Of a stretch of DNA of 64,000 nucleotides, positions 1 through 8,250 are shown one piece after another. Within the stretch, counting starts at the first letter, position 1. Each line of letters begins with the position of its first letter. Both the position numbers and the translations under genes were made by a program. The DNA is from Sphingobacterium sp. (GTDB lineage: Bacteria; Bacteroidota; Bacteroidia; Sphingobacteriales; Sphingobacteriaceae): positions 1-64,000 of the forward strand of contig JAIRVH010000043.1 of assembly GCA_031253985.1 (NCBI GenBank), given 5' to 3'. The notes beneath the pieces are model-generated. The model saw only the letters and a program-made list of their open reading frames with translations. It was not told the origin of the DNA and did no database searches.

Positions 1-32
1 ATTGATTTTTTCATGTTTTGTTCGTTTTGAGA

Positions 33-3000
33 TTAAAATTTAATGGATGCTCCAATGTTGTAGGTTTTATTGATGGGATATTTGTACACATCAATATCAC
101 CCGATGAAGAACCTCCGGCAGATCCTGGGTGCTCGGGATCGGTATATTTGAGACCTGTCCATGTCAACAGGTTATAAGCACTCGCATAGATCCTTAGATT
201 CTTTATTTTTAATGTCTTCAACCACTGTTGCGGGAGAGAATACCCCAGTTCTAAGGTTTTCAGACGCAGATAGGAGGCATTTTGAACTGCCCGGGTTCCT
301 TCGGCCATGGCTGAGCCAGTAGAAGGATAATATCCAGCAAGCCATTGTGTGCTTGGATTAAATAGATCGGCACCGGCATCAACTGGTCTCCAGCGATCCA
401 AAAACTGCGTCAAAGCACCGCCGTCAAACTGCAGTGGTCCTGCCAATACCTCACTATACTGTACATACACTTTTGCTGCCCCCTGAAAATTCATCGTCAG
501 ATCCAGACCACGCCACGATCCTCCTAACGTAAAACCATAGTTGATCAAAGGCATATTATACGTTGCAATGGGATGATTGTCTGCATCGTTGATCACTCCA
601 TCGCCGTTCCAGTCCTGATAGTAATAATCACCAGGCAATGTGCCGCTGCTCACCAATGTTGGGTGATTATAAATCTGTTCATACGATCCAAACTGTCCTG
701 CATACTCCTTGCCCCACCAGATATCCTTATTACGATTAGAATAGCGGTTACGCCAGTTGTCGTACGAATTACCAGCTTTTGATTCTACGCGGTTTACAAA
801 TTGACTCTTGGTTGAAGAAACCTGTGCATTGATAAAATAATTGAAATCATTGATCTTATTGCGATGCGTCAAAGAGAGCTCATAGCCGAACGTGCGATCG
901 CTTTCCAGATTTTCCTGCGGTAGGTTGGCACCAACAGTACCAGGGATCAAGTCAAGGCTTGTCGCGAGAAGGCCCGAGCGATTACGGTTAAAATAATCAA
1001 AAGTCAAGCCCAGCTTGCCGTTCCATAGATCCATATCTAAACCCACGTCAGCAGTTTTGGAAGTATACCAAGTGAGATTAGGGTTGGGAATTGCTGTAGG
1101 CAGGGCCCCATTCACGAGGTTTCCACCAAAGATCCACCCCGTCTCATTGGGTTCCAGTGCATAACCAACGATGGTTGAAGGGTAATTACCTGCCGAACGG
1201 TCATCCCCCAGCTTACCATAGGATGCCCTTATTTTTAAGTTATTAATGAAACTGTAGTTATTTTTAATAAAGTTCTCCTCACTAATACGCCAGCCCACCG
1301 AAGCTGCCGGAAAAAATCCCCAGCGCGATTCTTTTGGAAATTTAGATGAGCCATCATAGCGGAAACTAAATTCCGCGATGTATTTGCCCAAATAATCGTA
1401 ATTGAACTTGCCGACCAAACCTCGTGCTGTACGTTCGCCAATACCTTCCATATTTGCCAATTGGTTCTTGTCCTCACCGGCAAATAGATATTCCGAATTA
1501 ACCATGATCTCCCGCTGTGCATAGAAGCTGTCCCATTTGTTATATTCTTCGACGAAAAGCAATAAACCGGAGACCTGATGTTTTTCGGCAAAACGACGGT
1601 TATAATTCAACGAGAATTGCATCAGGGAATGTGTATCCGGATAAGAACTCCGTCTCACGGTCGTAGGGGCATTTTTCTCATGTGCATTATACTTCTCAGG
1701 AGTTATAATCTGGCCGTTACCATCATAGACCGGTGGTGTATAGCTATATAAAAAATAGGATTTTTTGAAATCCGTGTTGTCACTGTACTTGAAGTCATAA
1801 TTATAGGTTGCCTTTGCATTTAAGCCTTCCACAAAGGGCACCTTATAGTCTAAAGCGATAATACCGTTAAATTGCTTACGTAAAAATTTACGATAGCCAG
1901 TCTGTTTGGAGTCCGTTACCACGACCGGATTTTCGTTATCGATCATCTCAAAATTCGGATAAAGGGGATTGTCATTAACATAAATCGGCACAATAGGTCT
2001 TTGTCTCCAGGCCTGTTTGTAGACCGCCCAGATATCCGTACGTGGTTGGTTGGTCTCATCGGCATAACCGCCCAGATCCAAGGATGCTTTCAGACGATCC
2101 GTAATCTGCGCATCGATGTTGGACCGGAAATTCCAGCGGTTGTAGTTGAGGCTCTTGCTTTTGTAGGCTCCCATCTGATCCATATGACCCAGGTTGAAGA
2201 AATAATTAACTTTCTTGCCGCCACCGTTGATGGAAAGATTGTGCTGGTATTGTGGTGATACTTTGTCAAATGCCGCATCGACATAATTGGATGTCTTTTT
2301 TGTGCCGTTCTGATACGCTTCAAAATCTGCCGGTCCAAAAATATGAGGCATCTTCGCAGGATAATTGCTATTAAAATCGCGACCTATCTGTTCATTTTTA
2401 AGCTGCATATAAGCAAGAGCATCCACCGTATTGGGAACATAAAGAAACTTTTGCCAGGCACGATTATAGGAATAGTTTATTTCAAAGTTTCCATCTTCGT
2501 TACTTCCCCGACGTGTGGTTACCAAAAGAACACCATTCGCCGAGCGCACACCGTAAACAGCTGCTGAAGCATCCTTTAATACGGATACACTTTCGATTTC
2601 ATTGGCATCCATGCGCGACAGATAATCTTTATCACGGGGGATTCCGTCAACCACAATCAGGGGCTCACCCATTCCGCGAATGTCGATATTTGATTCAAAC
2701 GATCCCGGTTGGCTCGACTGTTGGCTGATACGCACACCGGGCATTTTACCGGCTAACATATTGACCACATTTTCATTTTTTGTGACCGTAATTTCTTTAT
2801 TGTTTACCGATGATATTGCTCCTGTTAACGAAGCCTTTTTCTGCGTGCCATAGCCCACCACAACAACCTCTTCCAAATCTGTACGATCTTCGTTGAGCAA
2901 TACATCCATGAGGCGTTGTTGCCCAACGATCATTTCAGTCTTGCGGTACCCGACAAAAGTGATCACGAGTTTATCTCCCGGCGATGCGTTAATCTTGAAT

Positions 3001-3230
3001 CGCCCCTGACCATCAGACGATGTTGTCTGCCCGGTACGGAGGTCTGTAATGGAAGCCCCAGCGATCGGCTTATCATTTAAAGTCTGCACCTTACCTTCGA
3101 TCTGCTGTTGCTGCGCGATGGTTGCCATTGGAGACAATAACAGCAGCGAGGACAATGTCCATTGCCAAGGGTAACGACGGAGCTTGTTCCACGGTAATGG
3201 CCTTTCATTAAAAATGAAGTTTGTTTTCAT
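33..3230 (-). CDS. SusC/RagA-family TonB-linked outer membrane receptor
   Basis: A 1065-residue TonB-dependent importer, expected to form the barrel of a SusCD pair that takes up oligosaccharides or peptides across the outer membrane. A signal peptide ends near residue 40 (LSPMATIAQ). A carboxypeptidase-regulatory-like domain covers about 43-110, followed by the SusC hallmark EEVVVVGYGTQKKASLTGA near 120 and the plug with VLKDASAAVYGVRSANGV. The rest is barrel. It lacks an STN domain, so sigma/anti-sigma signalling is not expected. The partner SusD should lie downstream, beyond the left edge of the window. A SARP-like membrane regulator is encoded just upstream on the same strand, and the 257-bp gap between them holds an 11-bp tandem repeat and a -7 element. 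Family call is secure; substrate is unknown. Confidence 0.95.
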   Translation of the reverse strand: MKTNFIFNERPLPWNKLRRYPWQWTLSSLLLLSPMATIAQQQQIEGKVQTLNDKPIAGASITDLRTGQTTSSDGQGRFKINASPGDKLVITFVGYRKTEMIVGQQRLMDVLLNEDRTDLEEVVVVGYGTQKKASLTGAISSVNNKEITVTKNENVVNMLAGKMPGVRISQQSSQPGSFESNIDIRGMGEPLIVVDGIPRDKDYLSRMDANEIESVSVLKDASAAVYGVRSANGVLLVTTRRGSNEDGNFEINYSYNRAWQKFLYVPNTVDALAYMQLKNEQIGRDFNSNYPAKMPHIFGPADFEAYQNGTKKTSNYVDAAFDKVSPQYQHNLSINGGGKKVNYFFNLGHMDQMGAYKSKSLNYNRWNFRSNIDAQITDRLKASLDLGGYADETNQPRTDIWAVYKQAWRQRPIVPIYVNDNPLYPNFEMIDNENPVVVTDSKQTGYRKFLRKQFNGIIALDYKVPFVEGLNAKATYNYDFKYSDNTDFKKSYFLYSYTPPVYDGNGQIITPEKYNAHEKNAPTTVRRSSYPDTHSLMQFSLNYNRRFAEKHQVSGLLLFVEEYNKWDSFYAQREIMVNSEYLFAGEDKNQLANMEGIGERTARGLVGKFNYDYLGKYIAEFSFRYDGSSKFPKESRWGFFPAASVGWRISEENFIKNNYSFINNLKIRASYGKLGDDRSAGNYPSTIVGYALEPNETGWIFGGNLVNGALPTAIPNPNLTWYTSKTADVGLDMDLWNGKLGLTFDYFNRNRSGLLATSLDLIPGTVGANLPQENLESDRTFGYELSLTHRNKINDFNYFINAQVSSTKSQFVNRVESKAGNSYDNWRNRYSNRNKDIWWGKEYAGQFGSYEQIYNHPTLVSSGTLPGDYYYQDWNGDGVINDADNHPIATYNMPLINYGFTLGGSWRGLDLTMNFQGAAKVYVQYSEVLAGPLQFDGGALTQFLDRWRPVDAGADLFNPSTQWLAGYYPSTGSAMAEGTRAVQNASYLRLKTLELGYSLPQQWLKTLKIKNLRIYASAYNLLTWTGLKYTDPEHPGSAGGSSSGDIDVYKYPINKTYNIGASIKF

Positions 3231-3287
3231 GTATTGTTTTAAATTGGTTATTGAATGATGTATTAGGTTTATGTACTGACGGAAGAC

Positions 3288-3304
3288 CTGTTTGCTACAA
3301 ACAG
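3288..3304 (-). promoter_or_regulatory. Inverted repeat in the susC leader
   Basis: CTGTTTG and CAAACAG, separated by CTA, form perfect 7-bp arms about 58 nt upstream of the susC start. The site lies downstream of the predicted -7 element, inside the transcribed leader. It could be a repressor site or a small RNA hairpin. The role is inferred from position only. Confidence 0.35.
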
Positions 3305-3380
3305 TCCATTACCGCTATTCCCTAGGGAAGAGTTGAAGAGAATTTTTCGCTTTCATTTGATTGGTTATTAAGTATGAAAA

Positions 3381-3427
3381 CGAATATATTGGCGGAGGGT
3401 ATAATAGAAGATTAACAGAAGATTAAC
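3381..3427 (-). promoter_or_regulatory. Predicted susC promoter with tandem 11-bp operator
   Basis: Read on the minus strand, heptamer GTTAATC followed by TTCT occurs twice in exact tandem (3427-3417 and 3416-3406), with a weaker third unit ATTATAC. Exactly 21 nt after the second heptamer is TATATTCG (3388-3381), one base from the Bacteroidota -7 consensus TAnnTTTG. Heptamers with 4-nt spacers are the site type bound by OmpR/PhoB and SARP winged helices. The same geometry occurs upstream of the fucosidase gene at 25786-25854. Repeats and spacing are seen directly; function is inferred. Confidence 0.6.
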
Positions 3428-3487
3428 AGGTACCAAAAAACACCATTAACAACTGTATATCAATATATTAAAATTTAAATATTTTTT

Positions 3488-6124
3488 TTAATCTAAGCAG
3501 TCCTTAAAACTTTTGGGGTAAGCTTCACCATATAAACGAGCATAGATCTGACAGAAATTCTCATAGCACTGTAAGGCCAGGCTGTGATAGCCTAGCTGTA
3601 ATAAGGAACGACATTTATGAACCATCGCCTCCTCATTGATTTCATCAAAATAGAATATCTTATTGCAGATCTCAATAATCAGTTCAGCATTATCCTGCAC
3701 ATTCAGGTTTTCAATAAAATTGCCCAATGTTGTGAGCACCAGAATAGACATTTCACTTTTAAAGTTATCAAGCCACTCATAGTCCACTTCGAAAAGGAAG
3801 CCGCCTTTGTCGATTATATCGAGTAATTCTCTAATTTCAGTTTCTGTAAAATGTTTTTTATTGGATACCATCCTGCTGAAGCGAAGGTAATCGATATACA
3901 CTGTATCTATTGGCTCTATGCACCAATAACCACTTTTTTTGGTCACCCTAAAATCGCCCAATTGTTCGAGTAGACTATTGAGCTTGGCGATATTCACTGA
4001 TCGATTATTGCGTGCACTGGACTGGCTCTTATCGGACCAAAATAGCTCAGTCAGCTTTTCGGAGCTAATTCCCCGCTCCCACCGTACGGTATAGAGAATA
4101 AAAATCAGCAGCATTTCTTTAAGCAATGGCGAAAACTTCTTGGTGATTTCTTTTCCAGCAAGATCCACAATTTGTAGATCGCCACCGAAAAGGTAAATTC
4201 CGCCCCCCTGGCGGATATCAAAACCTTTAACCAATTCCACCGCCTTCGGGCCATCGACAGATTGTATTGTGTCTTTGTCTTTGTTCAGTCTCTGTTCAGG
4301 TTCTTCGGACAGATTATCTTCACCGGCAAGCGTGCGCAGAAGCTCATGGTTTATTTTATCAGGTCTCTCGAAACTCACGTTCGTTTTTTTGAGCCGTCTT
4401 CTTTTTCGATACAAAAGCCAAGCAATAAACAGTATAGTAAATACGGCTAAACCATAGAGACCATATTTGAGCAAAATGGGTTTGACAGCCGAAGTTATTC
4501 CCTGATCTGAAGGTAAGGGCGGTGCCAGCAAAGTATAAATACTCGCCTTGGTAAGATCAGTTTTATCATCATAAAACAGCGTTACCGCAACAAAATATTT
4601 GGACTTCGGCGCATAATACAGGTCGGCAAAAGATCGAATATCGTGAAAATCAAAAGGTATAGTGCTACCCAGAAATTGATACTGTGTACGTTTCAGATTA
4701 CTCGCCACCAGCTGCAAATGTGTTTTGAATTTATTGTTTGGAAAAATCAAGCCGTAAAATAAACCACTGCTGTCATCTACCACCAAACTGTTAGCCCATA
4801 CCATATCTGAGAATACGGACGAGAATTCGTATAACTTAAGCGCTTTCCGTCCTTGAAAGTCAAGCTTAAGAAAATCATTGGAAATCCGGGGATTCAACAT
4901 TTGATCACCGCTAGAACTCCCATAGCCACCAGCTAAATAGACGCCATCCTTACCCTGCCCCATTCCAGCCAGGTAATGCGGAAATATCTCATCACCTGCA
5001 AACGGAATGCTATCCCAAGATTGTGTCGGCAAATGATAACGCAATACGCCCGCTTTGTATTTAAAATGTCCATAGCCTCCGATCATGTAGATACTCGTGT
5101 CGGACGAACTAAAATATTTATTGAACAGCCAGTAGTTTGTGCCAACAGCAGGAAAATCAAATTGCTTTGTCCATGTTCGGCTGGTGGAATCATAAGCTGT
5201 GACAATTTTTTGGTCGATAGAGATATTCAAGACGCTCTTTTTGATCGGATCAAAAAGCGATTGGCTGCCATTGACGAGTAAGAGCTTCCCATCCGCATAT
5301 TCTTGGGATCTTACTTCATTGCCGCCAACCTTTCCGATCATAAGACGCTTTGTACCAACAAAAAACAAGGTCTCATCATTCCTGTCGAAAGCCACGCTTG
5401 CCTGCCCTTCCAAGGAAAAAGAAGATTGCATTTTCCATTCACTGCGTTGCCGCTTAATCCAAATGGGATTATTGATTTCAGCCGTATTTTTTCGCTGCGC
5501 ATCCAAACTCTTTGTTCCTACGGATTCATCCAGTGGCCAATAGAATTTAGGTTTATCGTTTTCTCCTATTCGAATATCCTTTAAACGCATCGGGGGCACA
5601 TCCATAGTCTGGAAGTTTTTGATTGTGGTTGCCCCAAATACCAATTTAAACTGAGATGCAAAATGTTTTTTGAACGGATAAGTATAGCGCTTACCACTAC
5701 AGACAAACGAAACCTGTTGTCTATCTGCATCCAGTTCCAGCCGCATGGGAGTCCAGTTATAATACAGTTGCAAAGGTGTAATATTGAAGGAGACAGGTGT
5801 AAAATCCTCGCCCACGACCAATTTGAAATGCTTGTCCTGATCTAGTCTCCGGTCATATAGGAGATCAATATTGACTCCATCGTCAGTAATCAGGCGAAAA
5901 ATATAGCCGAAATAGTCCTGCTGGAACGGCAAAAAAGAAAGATCAAAGGAAACGGATAGTTTATGTTGGAATGAAATGGATTCCTTAGTGCCAATCTGTA
6001 GACTCGTCCGCTTGTCTGCCTCCATATTATGGCTGGCAAACTCCAATCCATATTGTGCTGATCCAATCTGATAGATTAGTATAAACAACAAAAACAGAAA
6101 AAGATGTCTTGATTTTTTCTTCAC
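3488..6124 (-). CDS. Membrane-spanning regulator: LamG/Kelch-like sensor with SARP/BTAD-like cytoplasmic end
   Basis: An 878-residue protein read as a one-component transmembrane transcription regulator. Residues 1-23 are a signal peptide. About 50-200 resemble a LamG-like jelly roll, ending in an FYWPLDE segment. About 235-530 contain propeller-like repeats such as IYMIGGYG and VYLAGGYG. One membrane helix lies at about 549-572 and is followed by the basic stop KRRRLKK. The cytoplasmic part has a winged-helix segment near 655-740 (SEKLTELFW, then SARNNRSVNIAKLNSLL), as in SARP/Trans_reg_C proteins, and an alpha-helical BTAD/TPR-like region at 745-875. It lies between susC and the divergent GH110/sulfatase genes, so it is the likely local regulator. 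How a membrane-held DNA-binding domain reaches DNA is not evident. The domain calls come from reading motifs, not from a search. Confidence 0.75.
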   Translation of the reverse strand: MKKKSRHLFLFLLFILIYQIGSAQYGLEFASHNMEADKRTSLQIGTKESISFQHKLSVSFDLSFLPFQQDYFGYIFRLITDDGVNIDLLYDRRLDQDKHFKLVVGEDFTPVSFNITPLQLYYNWTPMRLELDADRQQVSFVCSGKRYTYPFKKHFASQFKLVFGATTIKNFQTMDVPPMRLKDIRIGENDKPKFYWPLDESVGTKSLDAQRKNTAEINNPIWIKRQRSEWKMQSSFSLEGQASVAFDRNDETLFFVGTKRLMIGKVGGNEVRSQEYADGKLLLVNGSQSLFDPIKKSVLNISIDQKIVTAYDSTSRTWTKQFDFPAVGTNYWLFNKYFSSSDTSIYMIGGYGHFKYKAGVLRYHLPTQSWDSIPFAGDEIFPHYLAGMGQGKDGVYLAGGYGSSSGDQMLNPRISNDFLKLDFQGRKALKLYEFSSVFSDMVWANSLVVDDSSGLFYGLIFPNNKFKTHLQLVASNLKRTQYQFLGSTIPFDFHDIRSFADLYYAPKSKYFVAVTLFYDDKTDLTKASIYTLLAPPLPSDQGITSAVKPILLKYGLYGLAVFTILFIAWLLYRKRRRLKKTNVSFERPDKINHELLRTLAGEDNLSEEPEQRLNKDKDTIQSVDGPKAVELVKGFDIRQGGGIYLFGGDLQIVDLAGKEITKKFSPLLKEMLLIFILYTVRWERGISSEKLTELFWSDKSQSSARNNRSVNIAKLNSLLEQLGDFRVTKKSGYWCIEPIDTVYIDYLRFSRMVSNKKHFTETEIRELLDIIDKGGFLFEVDYEWLDNFKSEMSILVLTTLGNFIENLNVQDNAELIIEICNKIFYFDEINEEAMVHKCRSLLQLGYHSLALQCYENFCQIYARLYGEAYPKSFKDCLD

Positions 6125-6145
6125 AATTTAGATTAAGCCTGATCT

Positions 6146-6153
6146 CAAAAATA
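6146..6153 (-). promoter_or_regulatory. Possible -7 element of the SARP-like regulator gene
   Basis: TATTTTTG on the minus strand matches TAnnTTTG and ends 22 nt before the start codon. No convincing -33 element was found at the usual distance, and the region is AT-rich, so a chance match is possible. Confidence 0.35.
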
Positions 6154-6296
6154 TAAAATTTTAAATAGAAATCTAAAATTTCTATCACTATTGCCTGCCA
6201 ATTTCCGTAACGCTTTACAGCGTGGGGCTTACAATCCAACATCTGCTGGTTTCCTATTTCAGGCGCGTAAAAATATCGCTACGCTTAGCACCATCA

Positions 6297-6327
6297 TTGG
6301 GATATTAAGGGATATTACCTATCTTCG
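6297..6327 (+). promoter_or_regulatory. Predicted promoter of the GH110-sulfatase genes, with GGGATATTA tandem repeat
   Basis: A TTG at 6297-6299 and TATCTTCG at 6320-6327 are 20 nt apart, fitting a Bacteroidota -33/-7 promoter with one mismatch in the -7 element. The spacer is filled by two copies of GGGATATTA (6299-6307 and 6309-6317) with a 10-bp period, a likely protein-binding site overlapping the promoter. Confidence 0.5.
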
Positions 6328-6387
6328 ACAAGCCTAATCCGACAAGGAAAAAGCAAGCATAAACCAATTCATTCTAATGTGTTCATC

Positions 6388-8217
6388 ATGAATCTCTTAA
6401 AATCCTGCCTCCTTATCATTATCTCTATTTTTTTTCATATACATAGCCAGGCACAGCTTACTCCAAAGATCATTGATCTGTCAAACTATGGTGTGCTTCC
6501 AAATACAGGTACCAATAGTACTCCATCAGTCAATAAGGCCATTCAATCCATTCTCGGCAAAACCAATAAAAAACAGTCTATTGTCTTAAAATTCAAAAAG
6601 GGACGTTATGACTTCCACCCTGAAGGTGCATTGACCAGGACGTATTATATCTCCAATCACGATCAGGACAATCCCAAGACTGTAGGTATGGCATTCGAGC
6701 AATGTGACAATATGACGATCGACGGACAAGGCTCCGATTTTATTTATCATGGCAGGATGCTGCCGATTGCATTGATAGAAAACAAAAATTTAACCCTTAA
6801 AAATATCCATATTGATTTTGAGCGCCCTCAGATCTGTCAGGTTAAGATCCTACAAAACGATACGATCAACGGTACAATAACCTATCAAACCGCCCCTTGG
6901 GTAACTTATAAAATCAAGGACAGCACCTTTTACAATACCGGCGAAGGTTGGGAACTCAAGCCAACATCTGGCATTGCCTTCGAAGAAAAAACCAAACGCA
7001 TTGTCTATAATACAAGTGATATTCGCGTGGGCACAGCCAAAGTCAAGGAACTTTCTCCAGGAATCATACAAGCCCAGCAATGGAAGAACAGCAAGCTTAT
7101 ACCGGGTACCGTCGTTACCATGCGCGCTGGATTTCGTCCCAATCCGGGCATATTTGTCCATAAGGGAAAAAATATACGACTTGAAAATATCTCCGTCCAT
7201 TACGCTGAAGGCATGGGTTTGCTAGCTCAATTAACGGACAACATCACCTTAGAAGGTTTCCGAATTGCACTTCGCAACGATCACGATCCGCGCTATTTTA
7301 CAGCTCAGGCAGATGCAACGCATTTTTCGGGCTGCAAGGGAGTCATTGTATCGAAAAACGGACTCTACGAAAATATGATGGATGATGCCATCAATATACA
7401 CGGTACTTACCTCAAAATTACCAGACGACTGGACGACAAAACCTTGATCGGTCGTTATATGCACGATCAATCGTATGGTTTTGACTGGGGTTATAGCGGT
7501 GATACCGTCCAGTTTATACGATCAAAGACGATGGAACTCTGGGACCAGAAAAATAAGATCCAATCCATCACCGTCCTACGCGATAAGGCCACAGACCCCA
7601 TCCGCGAATTCAAGATCACCTTAAGCAAACCGCTGGACCCAGTTATTGATCCGACAAAAATGGATATAGGCATCGAAAATCTTACCTGGACACCAAGCGT
7701 TGTATTCAGCGGCAATACCATACGTCATAACAGGGCACGTGGTGCTTTATTCAGCACGCCAAAAAAGACCCTTGTAGAAAACAATCTTTTTGATCATACT
7801 TCGGGTACCGCCATTCTCCTTTGCGGTGATGCCAACGGCTGGTATGAAACTGGCAGCTGTAACGATATTCGCATCCGTAACAATACGTTTATCAATGCCT
7901 TGACCAATATGTTCCAATTTACCAATGCGATTATATCGATCTATCCTGAAATTCCGGATTTAAAAAACCAGCAAAAATACTTCCATAGCCATATCATTAT
8001 TGAAGACAATCTCTTCGAGACTTTCGACAAGCCCATTCTCTATGCGAAGTCTGTGGATGGATTGGTGTTTCGCAACAATAAGATCAAAACCAACCAGGAA
8101 TATCCAGCTTTTCATTGGAACAAAAAACCTATATTTTTTGAACGTGTCGCAAATAGTAGCATTTCAAACAATACGGTCAATGGCAAGAAAAGTGACTTAC
8201 AGACATTAGATCAATAA
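6388..8217 (+). CDS. GH110 alpha-1,3-galactosidase
   Basis: A secreted glycoside hydrolase of family 110, which removes terminal alpha-1,3-linked galactose with inversion; Bacteroides members act on blood-group B and linear alpha-Gal structures. From ATG 6388 the protein has 609 residues, the usual family size. A GTG four codons upstream (6379) is possible, but the ATG gives a cleaner signal peptide (MNLLKSCLLIIIS, ending near QAQ). The body is a right-handed parallel beta-helix with many NN-containing turns. The segments ADATHF (Asp near 309) and MMDDAINIHG (Asp 332/333) match the catalytic region of the family, and GDANGWYETG is also typical. A sulfatase gene follows after 33 bp. A fucosidase 18 kb away may work on the same glycans. 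Linkage specificity is inferred from the family. Confidence 0.88.
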   Translation: MNLLKSCLLIIISIFFHIHSQAQLTPKIIDLSNYGVLPNTGTNSTPSVNKAIQSILGKTNKKQSIVLKFKKGRYDFHPEGALTRTYYISNHDQDNPKTVGMAFEQCDNMTIDGQGSDFIYHGRMLPIALIENKNLTLKNIHIDFERPQICQVKILQNDTINGTITYQTAPWVTYKIKDSTFYNTGEGWELKPTSGIAFEEKTKRIVYNTSDIRVGTAKVKELSPGIIQAQQWKNSKLIPGTVVTMRAGFRPNPGIFVHKGKNIRLENISVHYAEGMGLLAQLTDNITLEGFRIALRNDHDPRYFTAQADATHFSGCKGVIVSKNGLYENMMDDAINIHGTYLKITRRLDDKTLIGRYMHDQSYGFDWGYSGDTVQFIRSKTMELWDQKNKIQSITVLRDKATDPIREFKITLSKPLDPVIDPTKMDIGIENLTWTPSVVFSGNTIRHNRARGALFSTPKKTLVENNLFDHTSGTAILLCGDANGWYETGSCNDIRIRNNTFINALTNMFQFTNAIISIYPEIPDLKNQQKYFHSHIIIEDNLFETFDKPILYAKSVDGLVFRNNKIKTNQEYPAFHWNKKPIFFERVANSSISNNTVNGKKSDLQTLDQ

Positions 8218-8250
8218 AAACCTGATATTCAAACTCATTAAATTGTCGTT

